Source: Chamaecyparis obtusa
Taxonomy: Eukaryota > Streptophyta > Pinopsida > Cupressales > Cupressaceae
NCBI GenBank assembly: GCA_027943335.1
Contig: BSBK01002085.1
Span: 1,036,501 to 1,100,500 of the forward strand
Length of the DNA stretch: 64,000 nucleotides
Direction: 5' to 3'
Shown: positions 13,667-24,928 of the stretch, one piece after another
Position numbering within the stretch: the stretch's first letter is position 1
How the letters are laid out: every line of letters begins with the position of its first letter
The notes under the pieces: model-generated
Seen by the model: the letters and a program-made list of their open reading frames with translations, nothing else
The model's database searches: none
Told to the model about the DNA's origin: nothing
Program-made: the position numbers and the translations under genes

Positions 13667-14501
13667 TGTAATATCTCCTTTTGTCCAAGTGATCACCTAG
13701 AGGAGATTATTAGTCATAGGCTAATAGGATTTATTTAAGGGAATTAATTAGTTAATTGATTATTAAATAGTTTCGAGTCCTATGGGATTATTTAAATTTA
13801 ATTAATTAGTAGTTGGACACGGTTTATTCTATAAAGTGACTTTATAATAATGTCAAGGACAAATTATAATGTAAAGTCATTTTTGAGGGGAAACGAGTAA
13901 ATTAAAAGAGAAATAAATTAAATTATTATTTTCAAAAAGGAAAAGAATTAAAAAAGGAGGAAAAGGTGAAATAAGGATTCATTCTTGACATGTTATTTTC
14001 AAAGAACCTTTTCCTTGAGAGCTTCAACTTGTAGGTTTAGTAAACCCTAGAACGGAAACCATAGAGGTTTTGGCTTTTTGGATGAAAACCCAGATCAACC
14101 CACTTGGTGAATACATATAAGGATTCGTAGTTGCCCATCATTGATCATTTTTCATGGAGATTCATTGATCAATCTCGCATAACTTCGAAGGGTGTTTTTT
14201 ATAATATGTATGGAGGCATTTTGGGTATGTGTTCTATGATGAAATTGTGCATTTTCTTATTTGTAATAGTATCAGATGTTTGTAAATAAAAAAACATTTT
14301 GATATCCCAAGAATACCCATTGGCTAACTTTTATTATTTGTATTTCATCAAAGTAATTTCTTGAAAATCTATATCATTTATCTTGCATGTTCAATCTACA
14401 TGATCGCATATTGAAATATTACATCACGACAAAGAAAAATATGAGCAAAAATCAAAGACTAAATTAGATTTGAAGCATTATCAAAGTTTGGGATATTTCT
14501 A
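13667..14501 (+). mobile_element. Ty1/copia-type 5' LTR
   Basis: It starts with TGTAATATCTCC and ends with GATATTTCTA, imperfect inverted termini that share AATATC. It is followed immediately by a primer binding site complementary to initiator tRNA-Met (next entry). Length is about 835 bp. No coding sequence of the element follows and no second LTR was seen in the window, so it is a truncated element. Its left end abuts LINE RT coding sequence. Confidence 0.65.
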
Positions 14502-14513
14502 TGGTATCAAAGC
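14502..14513 (+). other. tRNA-Met-type primer binding site
   Basis: TGGTATCAAAGC sits directly after the LTR end. The standard plant site is TGGTATCAGAGC; one base differs. Confidence 0.75.
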
Positions 14514-15022
14514 CATAAATCTTTTCATCCTGTGAGGTTGTATGTTATATTGTTCAAATGTGTGCTAGCTTTAGTAGTTGCATGTGTGTTAGATGTTATT
14601 GCATGACAATTTGGTAAATAACCAAATGCAGTGAAAGTTTCTGCATTAGATTGCGTGAACAATTTTTTAATATCAATATTTCAAATCACACCATGTGATC
14701 CATCATTAGGATGTAAGAGAACACAAGGAGCAAAAAGATGGTGGCTTGCATACCAAGAACTCAATAAAAAGGTAGAGGAATAAAGGAGGGAAGGAAAAGG
14801 GGGGGTGGGCACCACACAAATCAAGAAAGGCAGGGACACACCAACAACAAGAAAATAAAATAAAACCCCAAAAAATAAGATAGAAAAAAGAGGCCAAAAA
14901 TTTAAAAAGTCAAAAAAGGAATGTGTATGTGTGTGTGTGTACATATATACATATACAGGTATATATATGCATATACATACATACCTGCATACATACATAG
15001 ATATGTGTGTGTATAAAATAAA
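14514..15022. other. noncoding stretch with GT/TA microsatellites
   Basis: Remains of the copia leader at the left are followed by purine-rich sequence and mixed (GT)n, (TA)n and ACATACAT repeats around 14930-15010. Open frames on the minus strand here are products of the simple repeats. Confidence 0.5.
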
Positions 15023-15093
15023 AGTATGTATTTAACTATTATATGTATATACATATATTTAAAAGAAAGAAAATAAACATACTTCTACACTAT
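15023..15093. repeat. 71-bp direct duplication, copy 1
   Basis: Pairs with 15461-15531 with only a few differences. The shared segment includes TTTAACTATTATATG and AAAAGAAAGAAAATAAAC. The copies are separated by about 370 bp of A-rich and TA-repeat DNA. Confidence 0.85.
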
Positions 15094-15407
15094 ATATATA
15101 CACCTATATATAACACATATACATATATAAACCATGACATAAACAATAAAAATAAACACATGAATAAAATGAAGAACGAAAGAAAATATGAATTAAATAT
15201 AAGACTACAAAAATAAAAATAAAAATAAATATCAAAATATGGAAAGAAAACAAACCAAAGAACTAAAAACTAAAACTAAATTATAAAAGGAAAGAAATAA
15301 AAATGAGAATAAATAAAATAAAAAGAAGAATACATATGTGTATATACACTTATATGTGTATATATACACATATATGTACCTATACCTATATATATGCACT
15401 TATATTG

Positions 15408-15410
<3 letters not shown>

Positions 15411-15460
<50 letters not shown>
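15411..15460. repeat. (TA)n microsatellite
   Basis: Fifty bases of pure TA dinucleotide, directly abutting the second copy of the 71-bp duplication. Confidence 0.95.
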
Positions 15461-15462
<2 letters not shown>

Positions 15463-15531
15463 TGTATATTTAACTATTATATGTATATACATATATGTAA
15501 AAGAAAGAAAATAAACATACTTCTATACTAT
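15461..15531. repeat. 71-bp direct duplication, copy 2
   Basis: Partner of 15023-15093. Its left edge is exactly the end of the (TA)n tract, which suggests repeat-mediated duplication or slippage. Confidence 0.85.
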
Positions 15532-16074
15532 TTGGGCTCATCAACAGTCCCAGAGTTTTGTCTCTTTTCATCCAGTTTACGTCATCTCTTATTGTGCCTT
15601 GTTCACATGTTTCCTCTCATCCCACTCAACAATTTGATGATTGGGTAATGGATAACCAACCTCTCACCTTCGACCAAATGTTCTTGCCCTTAGACTTAGA
15701 TGGAGCTGATGGCGTAATGGTTGATGGTTGTTCTCAGGTGCTACGCCATCCTAGCAACCCCTCATAAGCAAAGCTTCCACAACAGTCCATTTCTAATAGC
15801 TCTATTGTGGATCTAGGTACATCTTCTCCTATCATATCTTGCTTGTTGTATATTGCTAATCACCTTAATTTTTCTAAGCTTGTGTCTTGTGTGTCTATTG
15901 ATGTCATCTTCTGCATGCCTAGTGAGGTTTGATCCCCTCCCCTTCCCTCTGCCATTCTTTCTCATATGTGTACCAATAGGGCCAATGGATCCCCTATTCA
16001 TTCTTTCCCTCCCCTCTGTAAAGATTTGATGAAAAACAAATCTATTGAGCCCAAGAAACTTCCATGCAAAAACC
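15532..16074 (+). pseudogene. unrecognised ORF remnant
   Basis: A plus-strand frame (15558-15767) rich in Ser, Pro and Asp, with further open sequence beyond its stop up to about 16070. No domain is recognisable. A retroelement gag or LINE ORF1 fragment is possible. It ends at the border of the small LTR at 16075. Confidence 0.2.
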
Positions 16075-16349
16075 TGTCACAAGGAAGAAATATGTAGGAA
16101 ACAAACAAGGGTTTTGCTCTAACAATATGAAAGTTTATTATTATCAACCAAAAGAATAAGGCAAATATACAATGGATCAATCCTTATAGAAGGAGATCAA
16201 AAAACCTAATGGGAAACCCTAATAGGTAAATAGGCATTTAATAATTAGATTTAATTATTAAATGACTAATGCAAGTGCATAAAGGGAAATCTTAAGAGGT
16301 AGTAAAGTTAATTTAATCAATGTAATTAAATTAATTATTTACTCTAACA
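16075..16349 (-). mobile_element. small LTR with adjacent polypurine tract
   Basis: Read on the minus strand it begins TGTTAGAGTAAATAATT and ends CTTCCTTGTGACA, giving TG...CA ends over 275 bp. The minus-strand sequence just before it, CATGTGGAGGG (plus 16350-16360), is a polypurine tract, so this is a 3' LTR. No matching 5-bp duplication or second copy was found. Confidence 0.55.
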
Positions 16350-16511
16350 CCCTCCACATGTCCTATAGGGAGGGTTTGAACTTTCTTCATGTGCCTCTTT
16401 CTTTTTCTTCATCCTCATGCACCATTCTCCCTTTGTGTGATTTTTTGTCCTTGTCTCTACCTTATTCTTTGTCTACTTTGTTTGATGAGAATTCATGGGG
16501 AATGAATAGGA

Positions 16512-16532
16512 TGTGTGTGTGTGTGTGTGTGT
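16512..16532. repeat. (GT)n microsatellite
   Basis: A pure GT dinucleotide run of about 21 bases between two LTRs. Confidence 0.9.
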
Positions 16533-16597
16533 AAATGTCAAAAATAAAAGTCAAAAGTGAAAAATAGAAAGTAAAAGTTAACTGCTAGTTTCCTATT

Positions 16598-16930
16598 TGT
16601 TAGGAAGTTATCATATATTAGAACATTGTTAAGAGTTTAGTATAAGTTATAACTTCTTATTATAAATTTATTAGGAAGTTAGTATAAGTTAAAAATTCCT
16701 ATTATTTTGGTCATTCCTATGAAGATTTGGATGATATTCCAAATCCTTAATTTTGGCATACATAATGCCTATATATTAATGTATTTTTATCTTTTCTAGG
16801 CATATTAGAATGCACTTTTTACAATGTTATTTTGTAGAGATTATTGCCATTTTATTTTTACATAGATCTTTGTTATTTTATCTACAAATTTCATCTATGA
16901 GTATAGGTTACCTTGCCTCTTTCCATATCA
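16598..16930 (+). mobile_element. 5' LTR of gypsy element G1
   Basis: It begins TGTTAGGAAGTTATC and ends CCATATCA, 333 bp. A perfect tRNA-Met primer site follows two bases later. The downstream coding order (gag, protease, RT, RNase H, integrase) is plus-strand Ty3/gypsy, so this is the 5' LTR of that element. Its 3' LTR lies beyond the right edge because the element body is still being interrupted at 64000. Sequence 16361-16597 to its left shows no gene. Confidence 0.65.
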
Positions 16931-16932
16931 GC

Positions 16933-16944
16933 TGGTATCAGAGC
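16933..16944 (+). other. tRNA-Met primer binding site of G1
   Basis: TGGTATCAGAGC, a perfect match to the standard plant site complementary to the 3' end of initiator tRNA-Met. Confidence 0.9.
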
Positions 16945-17744
16945 ATTCTTTGATCCTTAGGTTTGAGTCTTTCCATTCAAATCCAATTTGTTGAAAAAAA
17001 GAAGAAGAAGAAGGGAAATCAGTTTCGAAGCTCTCACCAAAAGGAGCATATTTTTTAACAGAGTGCACTCATTTGAGGAGATTTTTCATTTAAAAGAAAT
17101 TGGAGGTTATTTCTAGCAAAAGTAAGCACTATTTGTTTCAAATTTTTGTGCATATTATTTGGAAACCCATATTGTTCTTTTATTAACAAATTTTTATATA
17201 TAAAACATTTTGTTAAATAGTTTATATGGATATAAGCATCTTCTAGAGAGCTTTTTGGAACATTTTATTGTTTTGAATTTCATTGTATTTTGAGAAATTT
17301 ATGGCCATTTCAAAATTATTGGTGTAGGTTCTGATTTCAAATGCCCAGGTGGTTTTGTGAGTGGTTTTGGACCCAAAAATATGGTATTTAGGTTTTAAAA
17401 TGCGTTTTCTCTTTTGGGGATGGTTTTGCTTCAAAATATGAAATTTTATTTCATTATTTCATAAAATTTATGTAACCAAGTCCTCCCAAATGATTTATCA
17501 AAATATTTATCTGGAAGAGTGTTTCCATAATTTGTGATCCAATAGGTATATTTCTCCAAACATTTGTCACATTGTGTTTATAAGAAATCCAAAACCCTCT
17601 CATAGATTGATGTTGTTATAACAGTCAAAGATCTTTCAATTTCTAAAGTTTTGTCCAAGACTAGTAGAGTGTTGGTCCAAAGTGTTTGTTTACTTTTATT
17701 GTTGGGAGGTGTAACACATTTCATTGGATTTAACTCACAATAAT
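16945..17744 (+). other. untranslated leader of G1
   Basis: About 800 bp without a credible ORF between the primer site and the gag start codon at 17745. A/T-rich with a short (GAA)n run near 17000. Confidence 0.45.
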
Positions 17745-17755
17745 ATGGCTTCCAA

Positions 17756-17927
17756 TGAGAGTGGATAACATTTTCTTTTGCATTAGATAACGTAAAGGAT
17801 ATTTATACATTGTGGTTCAATATGGTTATTGGTTACCAACAATTACCAGTTACCAATTACCAATAGTTACGTTGCAGATTAGTTATGGCATAACTATAGA
17901 CACATATGGTTTTAATTTATCATGCCA
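17756..17927 (-). repeat. 3' LTR of the small nested element
   Basis: 172 bp, directly repeated at 19795-19966 with roughly 80-85 percent identity by eye. The TATA-like motif is at about 17799-17811 on the minus strand. Confidence 0.85.
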
Positions 17928-17930
17928 GCA

Positions 17931-17943
17931 TTCCCCCCTTAAT
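17931..17943 (-). other. polypurine tract of the small nested element
   Basis: Minus-strand TTAAGGGGGGAA, positioned just inside the 3' LTR as required for plus-strand priming. Confidence 0.8.
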
Positions 17944-19780
17944 ACATTGATCCTAAAGACATCAAAAACAACTTGCCTTAGGGAACCCCTTTAAGGATTA
18001 CATAACAAAACATGTTGATTACATAATAAGAATACACATTTTGAGAAAATCTTCTTCTGAAGTAGCATACCCTAAACTAATCAAGGATCCATCAATTTTT
18101 CTCTTAACCCTAAAAAATGTGTAGCTTCGAGTTGTGTTCTTAAGCTCTTAGTCTTGAACTCTCAAATCATAGTCTTGAATTATTCATTAATGATCCCTAA
18201 GAGATGTGACAGATTTCTATCATTGTCTAGTGGTCGTAAAAGGATATAATTCTTGATCATATACTCTGAAGCTAGTTGGACATCAATCCATATAGAGTGC
18301 AATACCAATTCCCAAACCTATCTCCAAAATGAATATTCATAGGATATGCATTCTTCAAATTTGTCAGCATTAAAAAGTAAAACAAAATAGAAAACCAAAA
18401 ATGTCAAAAATAATTCTCATGCAGAATACCATCCCAAAGCGAGAAGCTAAATTGAGATGATGGAATTTCCTCCATCCTCTGATGCTTCCAACCTCCAGAT
18501 ATGTAGGTTACATATTACCCTTGAAAAGAATCACTAGAGGATGGAATACAACCCTTGAGATCTCAATTGAAACACATTTGCACAAGTTCTTTACTAAGGT
18601 CATCCTGAACATCCTTAATCCCATTGAATGTTGTCCCCATGAAAATGACACAAACTTCAATCCTAGATACAATTATTTTCAAATCTCATATCTCCATAAC
18701 ACATTTAAATCAAATTTTGATTTTAAAAGGCCCTCGGATATCAGCGTTAATTTGTATTCTCTATCATAGGTATAAAAGTATAAGACATTAGTAGACCCAA
18801 ACTTCCAACCACATAAGCTACAATACCTTGTTTTCCCTTATGACTCCAAGACTTCACAAAACTCAACAAAAAATAAACTCTCAAATACTCTTATCTTCGA
18901 GAAACCCTAAATATTTCAATTAAACTCAAATGACAATATGCCCTTAGAACCCCATTGCAATCACTCTCAAAAATAGCCTTTTAGAAAATTTGAAAGAGAC
19001 TTTAGTAACTTATTTTAACCGCCATAAGCATTGACTATTTCATGAGATTATAAAAAACTAACAAAAGAAATGATACTTTACACTTTTAGATTCCTTCAGT
19101 TTACCTCACACATTTCTTTCTCAAGCTTGTCTCAAACACAATGAATACCACACTCCAAACATAGAGGGAATGATCACTGATTTTCACTCTTAGTTGTCTT
19201 ATATTTTTCTAAATACTCCATAAATTGATACCACACTTCTAATGGTCATTATTCATAATGGAAACATAAATAAATAATTGAAGATGATGTATATCACCAT
19301 TCAACATCCATTTTCTGCCTTAACGTGTTGTCTACGTTACCTTCATTACACAACTTAAAAATAACTCACTCAATCTATTGTTCAATATTTGTAGATACTA
19401 AAGAAAGAAAAAAGTACCCACTACTCCAGTGTCAATTTGTAAAATTTATCATATATTATTCTTTCCACTCCCAGCAATCCAAAGTTATTTCATTTTTTTA
19501 TTGACCATAGACTCTTGCTACTCGCAACAATCCATTTCACATTTCTCAACCATTACTCATCACACTATGTACTACACCTACACTTTCTTTGTACCTACAT
19601 GGAATCTGAGTGCGGGTCCTCCAATGGTGTAGGGATCAATCAATCCACTCAGGCATCACCCCTTTGAATTCACATATTAAAATGACACAACATTTTTGGG
19701 CACTATGCTTTCTTTACAAATTCTACCTTCCTCTAACCAAATTCTAAAATCACCTTCACATGATCACCACTATGCACACT

Positions 19781-19792
19781 ACTTTGATACCA
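19781..19792 (-). other. tRNA-Met-type primer site of the small nested element
   Basis: Minus-strand TGGTATCAAAGT, two bases inside the 5' LTR. It fixes the element's orientation as minus. Confidence 0.85.
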
Positions 19793-19794
19793 AA

Positions 19795-19966
19795 TGAGAG
19801 TAGAGAATACTTGATTTTGTATTAGATAACATAAAGGATATTTATACAATGCGATTCAATATGGTTATCGGTTACCAAATGTTACTAGTTACTATTTAGC
19901 AATAGTTACGTTGTAGATTAGTGATGGCATAGCTGTAGATAGTTATGGTTTTAATATATTATGCCA
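19795..19966 (-). repeat. 5' LTR of the small nested element
   Basis: 172 bp, same length as its partner, TG...CA ends, TATA-like motif at about 19838-19850 on the minus strand. Confidence 0.85.
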
Positions 19967-20839
19967 AAAACCAATTTGGATGAGCGAGTTGTTGAGCTAG
20001 CTTGTTTTGATAAAAGGTCTATGATGGATCTCAAGATCAAGATGTTCTCCAAACTTGGATCTTTGATATGGAAACGTGGTTTTCCTATAATGGGATTGTT
20101 GACAATGATAAAGTTTCATTTGCAAAATTAAAGCTCTCTAGTGTTACCAAGGTTTTGGTTACTGAACAAAAATATGCACAAGATCCAATCACCACATGAG
20201 CTCAACGTGTCATATCCTTTAAGGATACATTTTATCTTTCCAACTATGAGAATGATTTGCACATTAAGTGGCTTTGATTATGAAAAGGATGACATATGTC
20301 AGTGCAGGATTATATATACTAGTTCAATCGAATAAGAATACTCCTCTGAGTGAAAGAACTAGTTGTTTCTTTAATCCTCAAGTTCATGAGTGGTTTACAA
20401 GAGCATTTATTTAGGGAGTTGAAATATACTACCCTAGAAACACTTGATGTTGCATTTAACCAAGCACAACTAGCTGAAAGAAAGCTTATTTCTCAATCTC
20501 ATGCTCCTCGACATTCATTTTCTATAGGTACTCCAAAATCCTTAATTTCTCGACCGCAACAAAAAAAATTTAAAGATAAAAATTATTATCCTTCCTCTTC
20601 TTTTCAATCTCCTTCTTCTAATACTAGGAAATCTAAATTTTCTACTTATTGTAAAAACAAGGGTCATGAAAATTCTAAGTGTTTTAAGTTGAAGAAGAAA
20701 AATATGTTTGTACAGTCTTACAATGAGGAAAGTAAAAATATTCTCATCGAGACTTCTGAAGATGAATAAGAGTTATGATGAGTTGAACAATAAGGTCACC
20801 TTAATGAATCATCATTTTAGCTCAGGGGGACGTGACAAT

Positions 20840-21140
20840 TTGTTTTTCACTTGTGCTCATTTGACACATGATTTTCCTATGGATTGTATCATTGATACTG
20901 GCTTGTAGAAAAATTTAATCATGAAGTTCATTTTTGACAAGCTTCATTTGTTGATGGATCCACATCCTCATCCATATTAACTTGGATGGAAGGATAATGC
21001 TTCATCCTTACAGATCATACATATTTGCACTCTTTGTTTTGCATTTGGTCCCAAGTTTATTGATAAGGTCACATAAGATGTGACCACTATGGATTGTTGT
21101 AGTTTGTTTCTTGTAAAACCCTATCAGTATGATAGGAAAG
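20840..21140 (+). pseudogene. G1 aspartic protease
   Basis: The active-site motif CIIDTG (about 20887-20904) is followed by NLIMKFIFDKLHLL, then HPHPY, LGW and a CTLCFAFG segment ending near PYQYDRKA. This is the retropepsin-like fold of plant Ty3/gypsy elements, which cleaves the Gag-Pol polyprotein. The catalytic D-T-G is intact but the frame has stops, including one right after DTGL. Confidence 0.7.
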
Positions 21141-21479
21141 CCAACTACAATGTATTTTAATAACACTACACACTACAACAAGATAATAAGACATACCTAA
21201 TAAAATTCACTAAGAACACCAACAACCCACTACTTAGTTGTAGACAGACAAGAAAAGCTATCAACTAGGAAAAGGAGCTTGTCGTAATTTTCATAAGGCC
21301 ACAATCTAACAATTCTAAGGCAAATTTGATTATGTCTAAACCACATGCTAGTTTGGAAAATTCCTTGCAAGAATATTCACATGTATTTTAGGAGCCTAAG
21401 CCACTTCCACCAAAATGAGCAATCAATCACTCTATTGATATTGTCTCTTCCTAATGCCCCATTGTATTGACAATCAATT

Positions 21480-22454
21480 CTTCCAAGTGATGATATAAAA
21501 AGACAAACTCAAGATTTATTGTCTAAAGGTTTCATTAATCCAAGTACATCCCCTTGTGCTCCACCAATTTTATTGGTGCTCAAGAAAGATGGAACTTGGC
21601 ATCTTTGTATTGATTTTTAGGTATTAAATAAGATCACCATATGTAAAAAATGATATCCACTTCCCCATATTGATGATATTTTGGATCAACTTCAAGGTGC
21701 CAAATTATTCTCTAATATTGATCTAAAAAGTGGGTATCATTAGGTCAGAGTTTAGGTAGAGGACACATGGAAGACAACTTTAAAGACTGAGATGGGTCTT
21801 TTCGAGTGGCTTGTGAAGCCATTTGGTCTCACTGATGCTTCAGCCACTTTCATGTGATTAATGAATAAGGTGTTTCGTGATTGTTTGGATAAATTTGTTC
21901 TCATCTATTTAGATGATATTCTCATATTTTCTAACACATGGAAAGTCCATCTTCAACATTTGGAACATGTTCTTTGCACTCTTCAACGGAAAAATTTGTA
22001 TGCCAACTTGTCTTATTGTTCTTTTGGTCAAACACCAATCTCATATCTAGGATATGTCATTGATGCACATGGTATTCAAGTAGATCTTGCCAAAGTGGAA
22101 GTTCTTTGGAAATGGCCTACTCCAAATATTATTGAATTAAGCATTTTTCTTGGTCTTGACAACTAATACCACAAGTTCATTCTACATTACTCATACATTG
22201 CCCCACTTTTGCACCAATTAACAAAGACAAATATTGCATTCAAGTGGACAGAAATTCACTTGCATGCTTTGAACACCTTGAAAGAGAAATTATGTTCAAC
22301 ACCTATTATTGTTCTACTATATTTCTCCCAACCTTTTGAGGTTGAGACAAATGCTTCACAATATGCACTTTTAGTTGTTCTAAAGAAAAATGGTCACCTT
22401 GTGGCTTATCATTTAGAAACTTTTTAACTTGCTAAAAATAATTGCTCTACATAT
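21480..22454 (+). pseudogene. G1 reverse transcriptase and start of RNase H
   Basis: The RT runs from [16 protein letters not shown] through CIDF, YPLPHIDDILDQLQGA, FSNIDLKSGYH, PFGL and the catalytic YLDDILIF (about 21907-21930) to SYLGYVID. The connection and RNase H start follow (FKWTEIHLHALNTLKEKL, FEVETNASQYALL, VAYHLETF). It breaks in the codons for CSTY, exactly at the CATAT duplication of insertion E, and resumes at 43915 with DKELY. The stops I checked fit CAA, CAG or CGA changed to stop codons. Confidence 0.9.
22450..22454 (+). repeat. target-site duplication of insertion E, left copy
   Basis: CATAT, repeated at 43910-43914. Joining the two flanks through one copy restores continuous RNase H coding (CSTY then DKELY). 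Confidence 0.85.
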
Positions 22455-22871
22455 TGTTTTGGTTTCACAACCATGCTCCACTTTGGCCACTTGTCCAGGG
22501 CCCCCCCTTTCTTTCTTTTTTTGCTTTCATTTGTCTGTGCCCCTTGGGCCCCTTTTGTCCTTTTCTTTATCTTCCTATTTGGTTGTTCCCTGGCAGAAGC
22601 CTTCTTTTTTAGAAGAAACACCAACTTTTTCTCTTTCACACTTTTGGGGTTCGAACTCTGAAAGTAAAAAACTTTGATGTTTCCTACTAAGCAGAGTTTT
22701 TGTTTTTTTGGCATGTCTTCCTTATCAGACATTCGAACTTCCAAAGGTTTGAAAGTCTGACCTAGGTCAAAAGGGTTTTGGACTTTCGCACTTTTAGTGA
22801 GTCAGAGGTCCTAAGTTTTTCAAACCTCCAAACCCCAAAACATCGAAAGTCTGAAACCCCAAGGGGGCGGA

Positions 22872-22911
22872 AAGGTGACTAACGTCACCTTCCCTGGAAG
22901 CCTATATAAGG
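22872..22911 (+). promoter_or_regulatory. putative promoter of insertion E
   Basis: A perfect palindrome with 8-bp arms, AAGGTGAC-TAAC-GTCACCTT (22872-22891), lies 10 bp upstream of the TATA box CTATATAAGG (22902-22911). The arms contain TGAC/GTCA half-sites as used by bZIP-type factors. It is upstream of, and in the same orientation as, the ORF of E. Confidence 0.5.
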
Positions 22912-22929
22912 CATATTAAGTTGTCTTTT

Positions 22930-23870
22930 TGTCACTTGTGCATTTTGTCGACCTACATTTTCAGAGCAAATTTGCATTTTTTGTGTCCTAGCTTTTTCAA
23001 GTGCTTTGATCTTCAAGCAACAACGTTTCTCATGCTTCCTCTTTTCTTTTCCCTCAAGGTAGGGTCTTTTTGCTGCTCTTCCTTGCATTTTTTCTAGTTA
23101 GGGTCCATGTTGTTTGTTTTTCTTTCGTGGGTCGTAGCTAGGGTCTGATTTTTTTTTCCTTCTTTAAGGTTTTGTTTGTCATTTTAGTTTGTATGTTGGT
23201 CACCTCGACCCTGTCCAGGGTCTCAGAGTTTTCCTTCTCAGTATTTTGGGGTGGGCTCATGGTTAAGCTTGCCTCTAATTTGAGTCTCAAAGAACAAGAG
23301 GGTTTCTCACCCTCTCGACTTTTCGCAGAGTCCTCCTTCAGAGATTTTCAGAGTTTCATACTCCAAAGTCTATGTGACTTTCCGCGAAATCAACCAAACT
23401 TCAAACTTCAAGCTTCACATTTTTGGTTTTTTGGACACCGACACAAACACATAACCTTCTCTCTCTAAAACACCAAAGGCTTAGAAAATAACTATCTTAT
23501 CAACTCCTTTTAGATTTTCAAACCTTCGACGTTCGACCTTTGCACCATCCATGTTAGAATTTTGTTGTTTTAGAGTTTCGATATTACCGACCAACATGAA
23601 TCTCTGAAATGTCAAAACTCTGAAGCTTTGAACTAACTATCTGAGAAGCATTTCCATTTTCACTATTTTGTCTTATCAGAGGTCGAGGATTATTTCGGAG
23701 TCAAACCTTCGAAACCTCAAAAACTGATTTATGAGGCTTTTTGATGCCTTAGACTTCTAAGTATTGATCTTTTTAGGATTTTATCTCATTTATTGCTCAA
23801 AATAAGATGATTGATTCTTATGACTATTATGGATTCATGTTTGTTTCTTTGTAGAATATCGGAGAAGATC
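22930..23870 (+). other. 5' untranslated region of E, intron-like
   Basis: No long ORF of known type. A donor-like AAG|GTAGGG near 23057 and an acceptor-like pyrimidine run ending TTTCTTTGTAG at about 23854 would allow an intron of about 800 bp just before the ORF. This is a motif reading only. The region has repeated CTTTCGA/GAAAGTC words. Confidence 0.3.
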
Positions 23871-24928
23871 AGTTCATGAGCCATGAAGTTTTAGTACAAG
23901 GGATACCATGCACCTTCTAAGGTGGGAAATCTCCATAGCGAGATAACAGATATCAATATTGGAAATGTCAACTGGAATGATTACATAGTCAATTGAACCC
24001 AACCAATGGGAAGATCAGAGGACTGCACTTAATCAGTGTATTCCATCTTGGTGAATGCAGCGACACATCCTGGGTCAATTCTCTCATTTGATTTGATTGT
24101 TACATTGGTGCAACACTATGTACTAGATGAGAGACTGGTCAAAAATACTATGGGGGAAGTGGTCCTAGACTTAAGGCCAAACAACATCAAGGACATCTTT
24201 CATTTTCCTAAAGGGGTAGATAGATTCTATGCATTCTCCATAGACAAGGGTATGCATTTTTTCAACTCCGACACTCAATTGTCTTACGAGATTGTTAATA
24301 TAGATTGCTTGGTGCAATCTCTCCCAAAGAACAAGTTGGAGAAAATAGACATGAGAAGAGGGTACATAAAAGAGGACATCCAAGATGTTGTGACAATGAT
24401 AAGAAGGGTGTATGGCCTCCAAAGTTCCATCCATCTTGAGCCTTGGATGGTTTTTTTTGATTGAGAAGATAAAAAGAAGAAAAGCGAGGTTTGACTGGGC
24501 CACCATCCTCAGTGATAATTACCTCAACAAATAATGAAACACACTTCTACATGACTTCATATGTCATGTATTTTCTTGATACTAGGGTAGTATATATGGG
24601 GCTTGTTAAATTTGGTGCCATGGGTCAACCCAATGCTTGGTCATTTACAATATACCCCTAGCTCGTAAGAAAGGAGCACCTTGGGGAGGATAGCTCAGAG
24701 TACGTATAGAATTGTCAATGACGCATTTGTCTTTACAATCATCCATTCAATAGAGGGTGAATATGCTAAAACGTTATTAGAAGAAGCTGTAGTAAAGATG
24801 AAAGACCTAGGGGCTTATTATATTCAATTTAAAACCTTTACATATATAAGGGTGGTCGGGAGTACTTTAACTCCAAAGAAGTTTCCAAGGTACCCCGTCA
24901 GATAGGATTATCATGTTGATAATGGCTA

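Larger units (their letters stand above)
17756..19966 (-). mobile_element. small non-autonomous LTR retrotransposon nested in G1 gag
   Basis: Two direct copies of a 172-bp sequence bound a 2.2-kb unit. On the minus strand the order is LTR (19966-19795), primer site TGGTATCAAAGT (19792-19781), 1.85 kb without any recognisable ORF, a G-run polypurine tract (17938-17931), then LTR (17927-17756). Both LTRs begin TGGCAT and end CTCTCA and carry TATAAATATCC. It encodes nothing and must depend on proteins supplied in trans; size and structure are like a large TRIM. No convincing target duplication was found (TCCAA left, AAAAC right). Confidence 0.85.
17745..20769 (+). pseudogene. G1 gag, split by a nested element
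   Basis: Starts ATG GCT TCC AA at 17745-17755, is interrupted by the element at 17756-19966, and resumes at about 19967-19972 with NLDERVVELACFDKRSMMDLK. Downstream there is a gag-like METWFSYNGIVDNDKVSFAK segment, then a Retrotrans_gag-like LQEHLFREL...ETLDVAFNQAQLAERKL region (20390-20490). Near 20640 comes a zinc knuckle that keeps YCKNKGHENSKC but has Ser in place of its first Cys. Several stops and a frameshift near 20330 break it. The role would be the capsid/nucleocapsid protein of the element. Confidence 0.75.

Noticed and set aside
14681..14998. Hydrophobic minus-strand ORF resembling a membrane protein
   Set aside because: It translates a purine-rich plus strand and (GT)n/(TA)n repeats; Phe/Leu richness is compositional.
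22424..22744. Lys-rich minus-strand ORF across the left border of E
   Set aside because: It crosses the G1/E junction and is antisense to a pyrimidine-rich stretch, so it cannot be an ancestral gene.
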